Shown: positions 25,035 to 37,274, numbered from the stretch's first letter. The stretch: 64,000 bases of DNA from Elephas maximus indicus (GCF_024166365.1 NC_064835.1:61980607-62044606); one strand, 5' to 3'. Made by a program: numbers and translations. Notes: generated by a model from the sequence alone, not told the origin.

Positions 25035-26100
25035 ATGATCTTATCAATTGATGCAGAAAAGGCATTTGACAAAGTCCAACACTCGTTCATGATAAAAACT
25101 CTCAGGAAAATAGGAATAAAAGGAAAACTCCTCAACACAATAAAGGGCATTTATACAAAGCCAACAGCCAATAGCCAACATCATCCTAAATGGAGAGAGT
25201 CTGAAAGCATTCCCCGTGAGAATGAGAATGAGACAAGGATGCCCTTTATCACCACTCTTATTTAACATTGTGCTGGAGGTCCTAGCCAGAGTAATAAGGC
25301 AAGAAAAAGAAATAACCCCTAAACCCTGTTGCCGTCGAGTCGATTCCGACTCATAGCGACCTTATAGGACAGAGTAGAACTGCACCATAGGGTTTCCAAG
25401 GAGCAGCTTGTGGATTCGAACTGCCCACCTTTTGGTTAGCAGTCAAACTCTTAATCATGGGCATCCAAATTGGTAAGGAGGAAGTAAAAGTATCCCTATT
25501 TGTAGATGATATGATCGTATACACAGAAAACCCCAAAGAATCCACAAGAAAACTACTGGAACTAATAGAAGATTTCAGCACAGTATGAGGATACAAGATA
25601 AACATACAAAAATCAGTTGGATTCCTCTACACCAACAAAGAGAACTTTGAAGAGGAAATCACCAAATCAATACCATCTACAAAAGCCCCCAAGAAGATAA
25701 AATACTTAAGAATAAATTTAACCAGAGATGTAAAAGACCTGTACAAAGAAAACTATAAGGAGCTACTCCAAGAAACCAAAAGAAATCTACATAAGTGGAA
25801 AAACACACCTTACTCATGGATAGGAAGACTCAACACTGTGAAAATGTCAATTCTACCCAAAGCGATCTACAGATACAATGCAATCCCAATCCAAATTCCA
25901 ACGACATTTTTTAACGAGATGGAGAAACAAATCACCAACTTCATATGGAAAGGGAAGAAGCCCTGGATAAGTAAAGCATTACTAAACAAGAAGAACAAAG
26001 TGGGAGGTCTCACACTATCTGATTTTATAATCTATTATACTGCCACAGTAGTAAAACAGCCTAGTACTGGTAAAACAACAGATACATAGACCAATGGAAC
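25035..26100 (+). pseudogene. L1 ORF2 reverse transcriptase region (broken)
   Basis: Segments: [18 protein letters not shown] (RT motif), then an AfroSINE at 25321-25456, then [20 protein letters not shown] with FVDD in place of the family's FADD, a stop soon after (at the TV*GYKI junction, about 25587), then [17 protein letters not shown] and [15 protein letters not shown]. The aspartate pair of the active site survives, but the stop and the SINE make it non-functional. Confidence 0.88.
25321..25456 (-). mobile_element. AfroSINE in L1 RT region, head truncated
   Basis: Reverse copy 'gttgccgtcgagtcgattcc' to 'ggttagcagtcaaactctt', lacking the outer tRNA-like head. It sits between L1 RT motifs. 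Confidence 0.9.
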
Positions 26101-26137
26101 AGAATTGAGAACCCAGGCTTAAATTCATCCACTTATA

Positions 26138-26305
26138 CCAAAACCAAATGAAACCCAGTGCTGTCGAGTTGATTCTGACTCATAGTGACCCTATAGAACA
26201 GAGTAGAACTGCCCCATAGACCTTCCAAAGAGTCCCTGGTGGATTCAAACTCCCGACCCTTTGGTTAGCAGCTGTAGCACATAACCACTACACCACCAGG
26301 GTTTC
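26138..26305 (-). mobile_element. AfroSINE in L1 with 12-bp target duplication
   Basis: CATCCACTTATA at 26126-26137 and 26306-26317 bounds a full-length reverse AfroSINE within L1 ORF2. Confidence 0.93.
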
Positions 26306-26915
26306 CATCCACTTATAAGCAGCTTATATTTGACCAAGGTCCAAAGTCAGCCAGTTAAGTGGAGAAAAGACAGTCTCTTTAACAAATGGTGCTGGTATAA
26401 CTGGATATCCATCTGCAAAAAAATGAAAGAAGACCCATATCTCACACTATGTACAAAAACTAACTCAAAATGGATCAGAGACCTAAATATAAAATCTAAA
26501 ACAATAAAGATCATGAAAGAAAAAATAGGAACAATGCTAGGAGCCCTAATACATGGCATAAACAGACTACAAACCGTAACTAGCAATTGCCCAACACCAG
26601 GAGAGAAACTAGATAACTGAGAGCTCTTAAAAATCAAACATGCTCATCTAAAGACTTCACCAGAAGAGTAAAAAGAAAACCTACGGACTGGGAAAAATTT
26701 TTTGGCTACGACACATCCAATCAGGGTCTAATCTCTAAAATCTACTAGATACTAAAAAAAAAAAATACTGCAAAACCTCAATGACAAAAAGGTAAATAAC
26801 CCAATTAAAAAATGGGCAAAAGATATGAACAGGCACATCGCCAAAGAAGACATTCAGGCAACCAGTAGATACATGTCATTTCTGATCCTGAATTGTAACC
26901 TGTTTAAAAAAAAAG

Positions 26916-26956
26916 TCCGCTGCCATCGTGTCAATTCTGACTCACAGCGACCCTAC
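26916..26956 (-). mobile_element. AfroSINE tail fragment
   Basis: Reverse: 'ctgccatcgtgtcaattctg' and 'ctcacagcgaccctaca', just after the L1 end. The flanking sequence to about 27180 looks like another repeat I cannot name. Confidence 0.7.
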
Positions 26957-27559
26957 ACCCCATAACTGTGAGTATGGTCTGTGAATTCTGTGTGACCATT
27001 GCAACGAATTATAGAACCCAGCAGAGAAGTAGAGTGCCGTGGGAGGGATAGCTGGTGTCAGCATTGGTAAAAAGTTTGGAATGTGGCGGTGTGTCTGACC
27101 TGTACCTCATAGCAATCAGCCTTAGACAGTTGATGCTGATCATGGTTCTCCTCCCCCTTTGTGAAGGTAGGCGATGAGGTCTGACGCTGTCACCATGCCA
27201 TTTTTACACACACTGAATTAGTATCAATATATTTTTTTGTCTATTACATTTGTTTATTACATTTAGAAACATGCAATTTTCATGTAAGATGACTCATCAC
27301 TTTAGAATTGTGAAGCTTCTTCCTGAATGTAAAAGTAATGCATGCAATATTTAAAAAAAGGAAAATACAGAAGTGGGTGTTCACATCTTTATTTGCTTCC
27401 TTCAGTGGCAGGAAGGTGCCTGACTGAGTCACTCTGCTCCACTGGGTCTTCTGTGCGCAAAAGGACACTGCAGACCGCTGGCAATTATCCAACCTTTAAA
27501 CTTTTCCTAACCCCATATGAAAAGCTTACCACCTTCTTGTTTTAAAATTTAAATGTAAA

Positions 27560-27850
27560 ATGATTTGGCAACTAGTGAAAATGAACACATTTTGGCATTT
27601 ATTGACTATGTCTTTCTGTAGAATGACTGGTTCAGGTCTTTGTTTTTCTATTGGGTTGTTCATCTTTATCTTTTTGAGTTATAAGAGTTCTTTGTACATT
27701 ATAGTAGTGATATTATTAGCCTTTTGCCTATCACAAGTATTGCAAATATTCATTCCCCCCAGTTTAACATTTGCCTTTTTGATTTTGTTTGGCAGCATTT
27801 GCCTTACTAAAGTTTAAAATAATATAACCAAAAGAGCTTTTCCTTTTTAG
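27560..27850 (-). mobile_element. L1 3' UTR (reverse)
   Basis: 'ctattgggttgttcatcttt', 'gagttataagagttctttg' and 'ttagccttttgcctatcac' are typical of reversed mammalian L1 3' ends. Confidence 0.75.
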
Positions 27851-28188
27851 TGTCTGTGTTTCATAGCATCCTAAGGGAGGCTGAGTACTGCTTTTTAACT
27901 TTAAAAAAATTTCAGGAACTCCTGTTTGACAGTTGTTGATCTTTTCCTTTCTTCCAGGAAAGAAAATGCCATATATTCAAAGATGCTTTAAAATAAATTT
28001 GTCATTTTATTTTTGTCAAAATGGATTTTTTTTTTCTGATTTAAAAGGCATATTGATTCAAAAAAATTTCAGAAAAATAAATATGAAGTAGAAACCAAAA
28101 CCCTCCACCATCTAGATAACAACTATGTACAAAAATCTTTCCAGACATTTTTCGATATACATATTTAGTAAAATATTCTCATACTGTA

Positions 28189-28661
28189 TGTCACGGATTG
28201 AATTGTGTCCCCCAAAATTGTGTGCATCAATTTGGGTAGGCCATGATTCTCAGTATTGTGTGATTGCCATTTTGACATCTGATGCAATTTCCCGTGTGTT
28301 ATAAATCCTATCACTATGATGTTAATGAGATGGATTAGCGAGTCATGTTGATGAGATCTACAAGATTAGATTGTGTGTTAAGTGAATCTCTTTTGAGATA
28401 TAAAAGAGAGAAGCAAGCAGAGAGATATGGGGACCTCATACCACCAAGAAACAAGAGCCAGCGTTGGGCAGCTCCTAGACCAGGGGAAGACAGATGACAG
28501 GGACTTTCCCCCAGAGCCAACAGAGAGAGAAAGCCTTCTCCTGGAGCTGACACCCTGGATTTGGACTTCTAGCCTTCCAGACTGTGAGAAAATAAATTTC
28601 TCTTTGTTAAAGCCATCCACTTGTGGTATCTCTGTTATAGCAGCCCGAGATGTCTAAGACA
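28189..28661 (+). mobile_element. Solo LTR, ERVL/MaLR-like, 5-bp target duplication
   Basis: 473 bp, starting TGTCACGGATTGAATTGTGT and ending GTCTAAGACA (TG...CA), flanked by CTGTA at 28184-28188 and 28662-28666. It has an internal AATAAA at about 28590. No internal viral genes are present. Confidence 0.85.
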
Positions 28662-28724
28662 CTGTACATACTATTTTATATACTATATAGTTTATTTTAC
28701 TTTTTATTATCTTTCCTTTGCTAC

Positions 28725-28845
28725 TAGAATGTCAGCTCCATGAAGACAGTAATTTCCTTCCTTTTTTGCTCACTGCTGTATCCCCAGTGCCTAGAAGAGG
28801 GCTTGACAGATGTAGGCATTCAACTAACGTCTGTTAAATAAATAG
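28725..28845 (+). mobile_element. L2 3' end
   Basis: 'agaatgtcagctccatgaag', 'gctgtatccccagtgcctag' and 'tgttaaataaata' are the L2 3' terminus. Confidence 0.75.
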
Positions 28846-29112
28846 ATAAACAAATCCCACTTTTATCACTTAACAAAATGCCTTGGAATTTCTTTTTTCT
28901 GTGTTTATAATATAGATTTCTATCATCACCTACTTTATTGGCTGCATAGTGTTTCAAAGTACCTTCTCTTTGCTTATCGACTATCTTGTTATCCAATATT
29001 TTGCATTTATGGTAATAGTAAAAAAATACTATGCAACTATTTTGTGCATCCATGATGTACATTTGGCAGTAACTAACACTGAGGCGTGAAGTGAAAGTAA
29101 CGCTGGCTGTGA

Positions 29113-29262
29113 TGGTTAATGTTATGTGTCAGCTTGGCCGGGGCACGATTCTCAGTCGTTTGGCAGTTATGTAATGATGTAATTTGGCACTTATGTAATG
29201 ATGTAGTCATCTATTTTGTGATCTGATGTGGTCATCCTCCATTTTCACATAATGCCAATTTT
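29113..29262 (+). mobile_element. LTR fragment, internally rearranged
   Basis: 'gtgtcagcttggccgggg' and 'atctattttgtgatctgatg' match the 5' half of the 18.5/28.2/30.3-kb LTR family. A short phrase ('ttatgtaatgatgta') is repeated in tandem at about 29167-29208. Confidence 0.6.
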
Positions 29263-29289
29263 CTCATAACAACCTGGTCTTTGGAACCT

Positions 29290-31310
29290 TACCATGTCAA
29301 TAACTGAGGAGTGGGTATGTTTATTTAATCAATCCTTTACTGATTGGACAATTTTCCAATTTGTCTCTTTTATAAGCAACACTGTGATGAATATCATTCT
29401 GCATATGTTTGTGTATCTGTGAAATTATCTCCTTAAATTATTTCAAGAGCAGAATTTGTCAAGTAGAATGCACATTTTAATTACAAATCAGCTTGCTAAG
29501 CTAGGCCTCCAGGAAATAATAGCATTTTTCCTCCCACTCAATATGAGAATGCTTATTTCCTTACAACCTAGCTAGAGAGTATCAAATCTTTTCATTTTAG
29601 CAATCTGCTAGGTGAAAAACAGTGCTGTATAGGGTTTTAATTTGCATTTATTTGGCTATGAGTGAAGCAAGCATTTCTTTTGTTGTTTATTGTTCATTTG
29701 GTTTTGTGTGTGTGTATGTGTGTGAATTGCCTGTCTGGGCTCTTTGAATTTTTTATTGGCCTGCTCAACTTCTTCTTATTGATTTACAACGGCCCTTTTT
29801 AAAAATTTTATTGTGGTAAAATATAAATAAAAAAACATTTGCCATTTTAACCATTTTTAAGTGTAAAACTCAGTGACACTAATTACATTCACCATGTTGT
29901 GCGACCATCACCCCATCCATTTCCATATGTTTTTCTTCATCCCAAACAGAAGCTCAGTACCTTTAAGCAGTAGCTCACCATTTCACCCTCCACCCAGACC
30001 TGTAACCACTTAGAAACTTTGTTCTCCATGCATTTATTTATTCTAGATATTGCATATATCACATACAATATTTGTTCTTTTGTGTCTGACTTATTTCACT
30101 GAGCATAATGTTTTCAGGGTTTATCCATGTTGTAGCATGTATTAGAACTTCGTTTCTTTTTATGGCTGAGTCATATTTCATTGTATAGGTGTACCATGTA
30201 GTTTACTCATCTGTTAATAGACACTTAGAACATTTCCACATTTTTGCTATTATGAATAATGTTGCTGTCATGGATTGAATTATGTCCCCCCAAGAATGTG
30301 TGTATCAACTTGGTTAGGCCATGATTCCCAGTAGTGTGTGGTTGTCCTCCATTTTGTGATTGTAATTTTACAATAAGAGGATCAGGGTGGGATTATAACA
30401 CCGCCCTTACTCAGGTCACCTCCCTGATCCAGTGTAAAGGGAGTTTCCCTGGGGTGTGGCCTGTACCACCTTTTATCTCTCAAAAGATAAAAGCAAAGGG
30501 AAGAAGCAGGGAGTTGGGGACCTCATACCACCAAGAAAGCAGCACCGGGAGCAGAGCATGTCCTTTGAACCTGGGGTCCCTGTGTCTGAGATGCTCCCAG
30601 ACCAATGGAAGACTGACGACGAGGGCCTTCCTCCGGAGCTGACACAGAGAGAAAGCCTTCCCCTGGAGCCAGCGCTCTGGATTTGGACTTGTAGCCTACT
30701 TGACTGTGAGAGAATAAACTTTTCTTTGTTAAAGCCATTCACTTGTGGTACTTCTGTTACAGCAGTACTAGATGACCAAGAGAGTTGCCAAGATCACTGG
30801 TGTACATATTTGAGTCCCTGCTTTCAAGTCTTTGGTGCATACACATAGGAGTGGAATTGCTGGGCCATACGGTAATTCTATGTTTAACTTTTTGAGGAAC
30901 TACCAAGCTTTTTCACAACCGTTGTACCATTTTACATTCCCACCAGCAGTGGATGAGGATTTCAATTTCTCCACATCCTTGCCAACACTTGTTATTTTGC
31001 ATTTTTCTCTGATAATAGCCATCCTAGTGAATGTGAAGTCATATCTCATTGTAGTTTTGATTTGCATTTTGCTAATGACTGATGGTGTTGAACACCATTT
31101 GTATATCTTCTTTAGAGAAATGTCTATTCGAGTCTTTTGCTCTTTTTTTAATTGAGTTGTTTGTCTTTTTGATATTTACAATAGCTCTTTATACATTAAA
31201 CATAAGAATTAACCTTTTGTATGTCATGAATGTTGTAAATATTTATTCCAAGTTTGTCATTTCTTTGAAACTTTTTTCCATGATATCTTTTGCTGAACAG
31301 AAGTTTTACC
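29290..31310 (-). mobile_element. L1 3' ends (reverse), interrupted by LTR
   Basis: Pieces 29290-29760, 29797-30265 and 30784-31310 follow the reversed L1 3'-UTR order: 'acactaattacattcacc', 'ttatttcactgagcataatg', [LTR 30266-30783], 'ataggagtggaattgctggg', 'ccaacacttgttattttgc', 'ttttgctgaacagaagttt'. Non-coding. Confidence 0.8.
30266..30783 (+). mobile_element. Solo LTR, ERVL/MaLR-like, 5-bp target duplication
   Basis: 518 bp from TGTCATGGATTGAATTATGT to GATGACCAAGAGA, with GTTGC at 30261-30265 and 30784-30788. It is inserted in a reversed L1 3' end. The frames within it that share sequence with 28.4 kb arise because both are the same LTR. Confidence 0.85.
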
Positions 31311-31344
31311 TAAAAAAAAAAAATTTTTTTTTTAGTTGAGATAC

Positions 31345-31743
31345 ATTATGGATTGAAAATATATGTTGTAAATCCTAACCCTATACTTGTGGTTATAGTT
31401 CCATTTGAGAATGGGTTTTCTTTGTTACACTAAGAGGCCATATCAGTGTACGGTGTGTTTTAAGCCAATCACCTTTGAGATATATAAAGAGCAGATTAGG
31501 CACAGAGAAACAAGCAGAGATGGGGGAAGATAGATGCCAGGCCACATGAAGATTGCCAAGCGGCTGAGGAACAGAAGCTCAGAAAAGGATCTTCCTCTAG
31601 AGCCAATAGAGAGAGGAAGCCTTCCCCTAGAGCCAGCACCCAAAATCCAGACTTGCAGCCTCTTAAACTGTGAGAGAATAAATTTGTTTGTTGAAGCCCC
31701 CACTTGTAGTATTTCTGTTATAGCAGCACTAAGTAATTAAGAC
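31345..31743 (+). mobile_element. LTR of the same family, internally deleted
   Basis: 'attatggattgaaaatatat' joins directly to 'gttgtaaatcctaacc', so part of the 5' region is missing. It ends 'cagcactaagtaattaagac'. No clear target duplication. Confidence 0.7.
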
Positions 31744-31744
31744 A

Positions 31745-33900
31745 CAGTATAATATACATACAGTAAAGTGCACAAGTTTTAAGAATTCAGTGAATCTTTA
31801 CGCCAATGTAACCACCACCCAAATCAGGCTTCCTTTTGCCCTTTCCCAGCCAATAATCCTCCCAAGGTAACCGCTGCTCGGGCAAAGTTTTAACTTTTGA
31901 TGTAATAATACCTATCTCTCTTAACCTTAATAATGTCAATCTAAATATTCACCTACATTTTATTCTGGCACTTTTATGATTTCATTCATTAAATTGAAAT
32001 CTTTAATCTAGATAAAATTTATTCTAATGTAAACTATGAGATGGGGATCAAACTCCCTTGTTCCTTCTCTTCCCTCAAGGGCTAATACGACCCAGCACCA
32101 TTTACTTAACTGGTAAACACCATCTCAATGATTTGAAATGTCCCTTCAGTGTATCCTAAATAAATTCCCATTTATACTTTGGTTTCTTTCTGTACTTGCT
32201 CCTTCCTTCATTTGTCTATTTCTGCACTAGCATCTCACCGCTTTAAACATAATTCTCACTTCAGCTATGTCTAACATGCTATTAAACATACTTGGTTTTA
32301 ATATCTGCTGAAGTAAATATTCCTTTATCAAAAATTTCTTGGTTATTATTGCTCAGGTGTTCTCCCAAAAAAAGCTTTAAAATCATTTTATTGAGTTTTC
32401 TTACCAATCCTCTATTATTAAGATTTGAATTGAAGTTATATTGAATTTATATATTCATTTAGAAAATGTTTATATCTTTACATTGTTAAAGACGGTATGT
32501 CTTTCCATTTATTCAAGACTTTCTTCATGTTCCTCAAAAACATCTCCAAGTTTTCATAGATCCTACACAGTTCTGGTTTTGTTTTCTTTTTTTTCATTAG
32601 TTTATTTTTTGTTGCTACTGTAGTAACATGCTTTGTTATATCTTTAACTGATTACTACTGGCATGTAGGAAATACATACCTTTTATTATATGTAAAAAAA
32701 ACATATAATATTACATACACGCATATACAGTCATCTTACTAATTAGTCTGAAGTTTTTCTTTTTGGGTAGACAACATATCATCTGAAAGCAATATCTCTT
32801 TTAAGCAATATTTCTACCTTAAAATTTTTTTTCTTACTCTTATTACGCTATTTAGAACTTTCAGAACAATGTTTAATGTTTGGCCCTTACACCTGGCATT
32901 CTTGTCTTTAATGAGAATGCCTCTAGTTCAGGGTTCTTAGCCCACTCCCTACAACCCCCACAAGTTCCAATTTATTAGGTCTTAGGCAACTGTGTTCTAT
33001 TAATTACACAGATAATTCTGAAGCTTTTTCTCTTCCAATACACCAGTAAGGACCCTACTCTTGTGTTTCCCATGAAATATTATTCAACGCAACCCACCTT
33101 ATTTTTCATATTAAGGAAGCATTGTTTTCCATTCTAGGTTTATTAAGAGTTATTCTTTGGGAACTGGATTTAATAAAATGTGTTTTCAGTTTATAACGAT
33201 CTCCCTTCTAGGATAAAATGTGGAAAATACCTGTTTGAACACACCAGAGAACTACCAAGGCAGTCAGAACATGAGAAGTCAAGTTTCTAGGGAGAAAGAG
33301 AACTCATTTGGGTTCACCTGACATTCTAGGCCGTTTCTCTCTTCAGATGTCTTTCAGTGTTTAAGCAGCACAGGGCCAGAGGCCAACAAGTTGAGCAAGA
33401 AGCAATAACTAAGAGACTGAGAAGCTAATCAGAGTTTTTGGCAGTCTCATGGGGCTAGGGAGAAAAATATTGGACTGCAGAACCACTGTGGAGGAAGGGG
33501 ACTGTTAAACACCCAGGCTTTCTGTTGGGACCCTTGAAAAACCATGCTCTGTGAGTAAGGGCAAACCTGAAATAGATGAGACCTTACAAATACCGAGCCC
33601 AGCTCTGAGTAAACTTAATTCCAGATTGGAATAAGATGATCTCAAACTGCCTGCTGAAATCTAGAGTTAAATCCTCTCTAGAGTGAGAATCAACTCCACA
33701 GCACCCAATGTAAGATCCTTACATTGTCTGGGAAACAGTAAAACTACTATTTCACATGAAATGTTAACAGGTCAAGGGTGAATGTTATAATCTGGAGGGT
33801 AGCTTCTACAATAATAAAGAATGTATAATGAGGCGGGTAGGAGGCAAACTTGGAGATTGCCCCTGGGTGCTCATTACCCTTGCTAGTCTCTGCCTTGGTA
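31745..33900 (-). mobile_element. AT-rich, mostly old L1 (reverse)
   Basis: 31745-31880 ('gtaaagtgcacaagtttt', 'gtaaccaccacccaaatcag') is a reversed L1 3' end. The rest to about 33.2 kb looks like strongly diverged L1. 33.2-33.9 kb has no recognised feature. Confidence 0.45.
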
Positions 33901-33912
33901 AAGTAAAAAAAA

Positions 33913-34087
33913 GTAGGTCAGCAAAAAAGAGGAAGACCAACAGAGATGGATTGACACAGTGGCTACAACAATGGGCTCAAACATAGCTACGATTGTGAGG
34001 ATGGCACAGGATCAGAAGTGTTTTGTTCTGTTGTACATAGGGTCACTGTGAGTTGGAATTGACTTGAAGGCACCTAACAACAACATA
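33913..34087 (+). mobile_element. RTE LINE 3' end
   Basis: 'gtcagcaaaaaagaggaag' through 'gagttggaattgacttgaag' and 'gcacctaacaacaac', the 3' terminus of the RTE element at 44.4-49.6 kb. Strongly 5'-truncated. Confidence 0.9.
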
Positions 34088-34101
34088 TTAAAAAAAAAAA
34101 A

Positions 34102-34253
34102 AGCCTGTTGATGTCGAGCCGATTCCGAATCATAGCGACCTTATAGGACAGAGTAGAACTGCCCCATAGGGTTTCCAAGGAGTGACTGGTGGATCCAAAT
34201 TGCTGACCTTTTGGTTAGCAGCTGAGCTCTTGACCACTGTGCCCCCGGGGCTT
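34102..34253 (-). mobile_element. AfroSINE
   Basis: Reverse copy from 'gcctgttgatgtcgagccg' to head 'gtgcccccggggctt'. It abuts the RTE tail across an A run. Confidence 0.9.
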
Positions 34254-34286
34254 CAAAAATATATCATAAACGTCGTCATTAATGTT

Positions 34287-34486
34287 GTTAGTTGCCGTCG
34301 AGTCAGTTCCGACTCATGGTGGCTCCATGTGTGCAGTGTAGAACTGCTCCACAGGGTTTTCAAGGCTGTGGCCTTTTGGAAGCAGATTGCCAGGCCTGTC
34401 TTCCAAGGTGCCTCTGTGTAGGTTGGAACCCCCAATCTTTTGGCTAGTAGTCAAGCAATTGATTGTTTACACCACCCAGGGACTCC
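34287..34486 (-). mobile_element. AfroSINE, long form
   Basis: Reverse copy with 'tgttgttagttgccgtcgag', 'ccaggcctgtcttccaagg' and head 'caccacccagggactcct'. Confidence 0.9.
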
Positions 34487-35049
34487 TCAAAACATAATGA
34501 GGATATAGCAAGTCTACATTTGTGAGCATCTAATAATATAGCTTAAAAATATAGATACATTATATAATTGACTAAAGAAAAAGTAGAAATAGATAAGTTT
34601 GTGATCACATTGGGAGATATTAGCACACTTTTCTCAGTAATGATAGAACAAGGACATAAAACAACCAGGATATAGATGATTTGAACAGGATTAAATCCTA
34701 TCTGTGTAACAGGATTTTACTACATAGCACTTTACGGTTTCTCTGGAATTGTCATTATGGCCCCACTGCAAGCAATAGGCTCTAGGAGATGGCCAAAAAT
34801 GCAGCCAACACCTCTGGCCAGGGCTTATTACTAAGAGCAGCTCAGCCGGCCTGACTAGGAGCTGCTGGCTCCCCCTAGTCCATGTGAGAAAGCTGGAAAG
34901 GAGAGGGGCTGAGTCTTCCGGGCAGGGTCCTCAGCCTTGTGGGGAGCACAGCATTTGTGGGGAGAGAATGGAGGGCTGCACCCCCCAGCCAAGTCAGGGT
35001 GATTCCAAGAGGATCATTTTGAAGATCAAGGGTGTCTACAATGATTTTT

Positions 35050-35767
35050 TTTTTTTTAATTGTGCTTTAGGAGAAAGTTTACAGCTCAAATTAGTTTCTC
35101 ATTCAAAAATTTATACACAAATTGTTTTGTGACATTGGTTGCAGTCCCCACAATATGTCAGCATTTTCCCCCTTTCCCTTTACACCCTGGGTTCCCTGTG
35201 TCCATTCGTCCAGGTTTTCTGTCCCTTCCTACCTTCTCATCTTTGCTTTTGGGCAGGTGTTGCCCATTAGGTCTCATACTTGATTGAACTTAGAAGCATG
35301 TTCCTCACATGTGTTGCTATTTGTTTCATAGGCCTGTCTAATCTTTGGCTGAAAACCTGGTGGCGTAGTGGTTAAGAGCTGTGGCTGCTAACCAAAAGGT
35401 TGGCAGTTCGAATCCACCAGGCACTTACTTGGAAACCCTGTGGAGTGGTTCTGCTCTGTCCTATAGGGTCACTATGAGTTGAATCGACTTAACGGCAATG
35501 GGTTTTGCTTTGTTTTTTTTTTTTAATCTTTGGCTGAAAGGCAGACTTCAGGAGTGGCTTCACTTCTGAGTTAGCAGGGTGCCTGGGGGCCATAGTCTTG
35601 GGAGTTTCTTCAGTCTCTGTCAGACCAGTGAGTCTGGTCTTTTTTCATGAATTTGAATTCTGTTCTGCATTTTTGTCCCATTCTGTCCAAGACTCTCTTT
35701 TGTGGTCCGTGTCAGGGTGGTCAGTGGTGGTAGCTGGGCACCATCTAGTTGTTCTGGGCTCAGGCCC
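35050..35767 (-). mobile_element. L1-tail retroposon (reverse) with 12-bp target duplication
   Basis: A poly(T) start and 'aattgtgctttaggagaaag' mark the 3' end on the minus strand. ACAATGATTTTT at 35038-35049 and 35768-35779 is the target duplication. Same family as 7770-8355. It hosts an AfroSINE. Confidence 0.87.
35355..35523 (+). mobile_element. AfroSINE with perfect 16-bp target duplication
   Basis: TAATCTTTGGCTGAAA at 35339-35354 and 35524-35539. Full-length plus copy, 'acctggtggcgtagtgg' to 'gacttaacggcaatggg', inside the L1-tail retroposon. The perfect duplication argues for a fairly recent insertion. Confidence 0.95.
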
Positions 35768-36207
35768 ACAATGATTTTTGTTTTCCATTTGGGCATCTGC
35801 TTAGGTAGCAGCTGTATTGACCTGACTGAGACCCCACCTGAGAGGGCTTGGGGGAAGATAAGAGAGCGAGCAGATGGGGGGAAGCTTGCGGAGTAGCCTG
35901 GCCACCTCATGGGTAAAACCAGCACAAGGAAGGTGGTGGGGCTTGACCTTCTTGCCAATAGTCCACCCAAGAGGACAGGCTGTCAGCAAGTGGATTCCAG
36001 CAGCAAGAGGCTGTGGGCGTACCCGTGGCAGGGGCAGGGATAAGGAGGGTGAAAGCATTTGAACTAGACCCAGATCTCCCATACCAAGGAACTGTGCAGT
36101 TTTGGGGGGGCATTACACAAGATCCACAGAAACCCCCACACATGAATGAGACCACAAAGCCAGCATTTGGGTACCTGCCACGCAGAGGACTTTGATGGAC
36201 TAGTAAC

Positions 36208-36407
36208 TAGTTGCCGTCTAGATGATTCCAAGTCACAGCAACCTGTGTGTGTCAGAGTGGAACTGTGCTCCATAGGGTCTTCAATGGCTGAGTTTTTTGA
36301 AGTAAATCACCAGGCCTTTCTTCTGAGGCATCTCTGGGTGCACTCAAACCTGCAATTTTAGGTTAGCAGCTGAGCATGTTAACTGTTTGCACCACCCAGG
36401 GGCTCCT
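36208..36407 (-). mobile_element. AfroSINE, long form
   Basis: Reverse copy with 'gtgtcagagtggaactgtgc', 'ccaggcctttcttctgagg' and head 'gcaccacccaggggctcc'. Confidence 0.9.
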
Positions 36408-36422
36408 ATTGCTGGACCTCCC

Positions 36423-36581
36423 AAAAAAACCTGTTGCCATCGAGTGGATTCTGATTCATTGTGTCCCTATAGGACAGAGTAGAACTGCCCTATAGGGTTT
36501 CCAAGGAGTGACTGGTGAATTCGAACTGCCGAGCTTTTGGTTAGCACCTGAGCTCTTAACCACTGCTCCACCAGGGCTCCT
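36423..36581 (-). mobile_element. AfroSINE
   Basis: Reverse copy from 'acctgttgccatcgagtgg' to head 'gctccaccagggctcc', 16 bases after the previous SINE. Confidence 0.92.
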
Positions 36582-37274
36582 TTTGAGGGACAGTCATGTT
36601 AAATGGAGAAGTAACAGTCAAAGGGGAGAACTATGAAACATGCTAGCCAGCTAAGTAAAAAGACACATATCCTTTCCCCTCCCACCCTTCCGGGATGAGC
36701 CCAACCCTAGAGAGGCTAGAAACAGGCCATGTTCCTTTCTGCTTTCCAAGCGCCCTAGCCTTCGGCTGGCCTAGGAGGTGACCCAGATGCAGGCTCTGTA
36801 ACTCCACTCCTTCCCTTACTTATTGCCAGGGAGTTCCCCTCACCACACATTCTTCCTTCCTAGCAAGCACTTGGAGTGTGGTATCCCCAAGTCCCTATCC
36901 TCACCCTGGGAGACAGGGGAAGCTGAGGGTTGTGGTGGGGGGAAGAGGTTGGAGGGCTTTAAAAGTAGGGTTAGAAGCTTCCCTGATGAATGGTTCTTTA
37001 AAAAGTCAAGCTCTTTACCTGACACTCAGGCCTGACTACCCAGAAAGGTGGCTTTTAAATAGAAAGCAAGACTCGGCTCTCATTTTGTGTCTAGGAGCTG
37101 TGGTTTCCCAGGGAGAGGCATCAGCATCCAGGGACTCAGCTTAACCTGGGCTGTTAGGGTCCTCTGCCCACTTCTCTAGGAAAGACAAGGGTGTTCTCAT
37201 GCAAGACTAGAGACCCTAAAAGGTGATTCGGAGCAAACTACTGGGCCTAGGCTCGTTACTATTATTGTTATTAT

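Larger units (their letters stand above)
20137..26880 (+). mobile_element. Long, decayed L1 LINE with nested AfroSINEs
   Basis: It starts 'gctggggcagggccaagatgg', like the L1 5' UTR start. An L1/HAL1-like ORF1 region lies at about 21.7-22.65 kb, the ORF2 endonuclease at about 23.1-23.8, the RT region at 25.0-26.1 and the ORF2 C-terminal region to about 26.88, where it stops before the 3' UTR. Four AfroSINEs of full or nearly full length, plus a fragment near the 5' end, lie within it, all in reverse. It is too broken by stops, frameshifts and insertions to be active. Confidence 0.88.
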
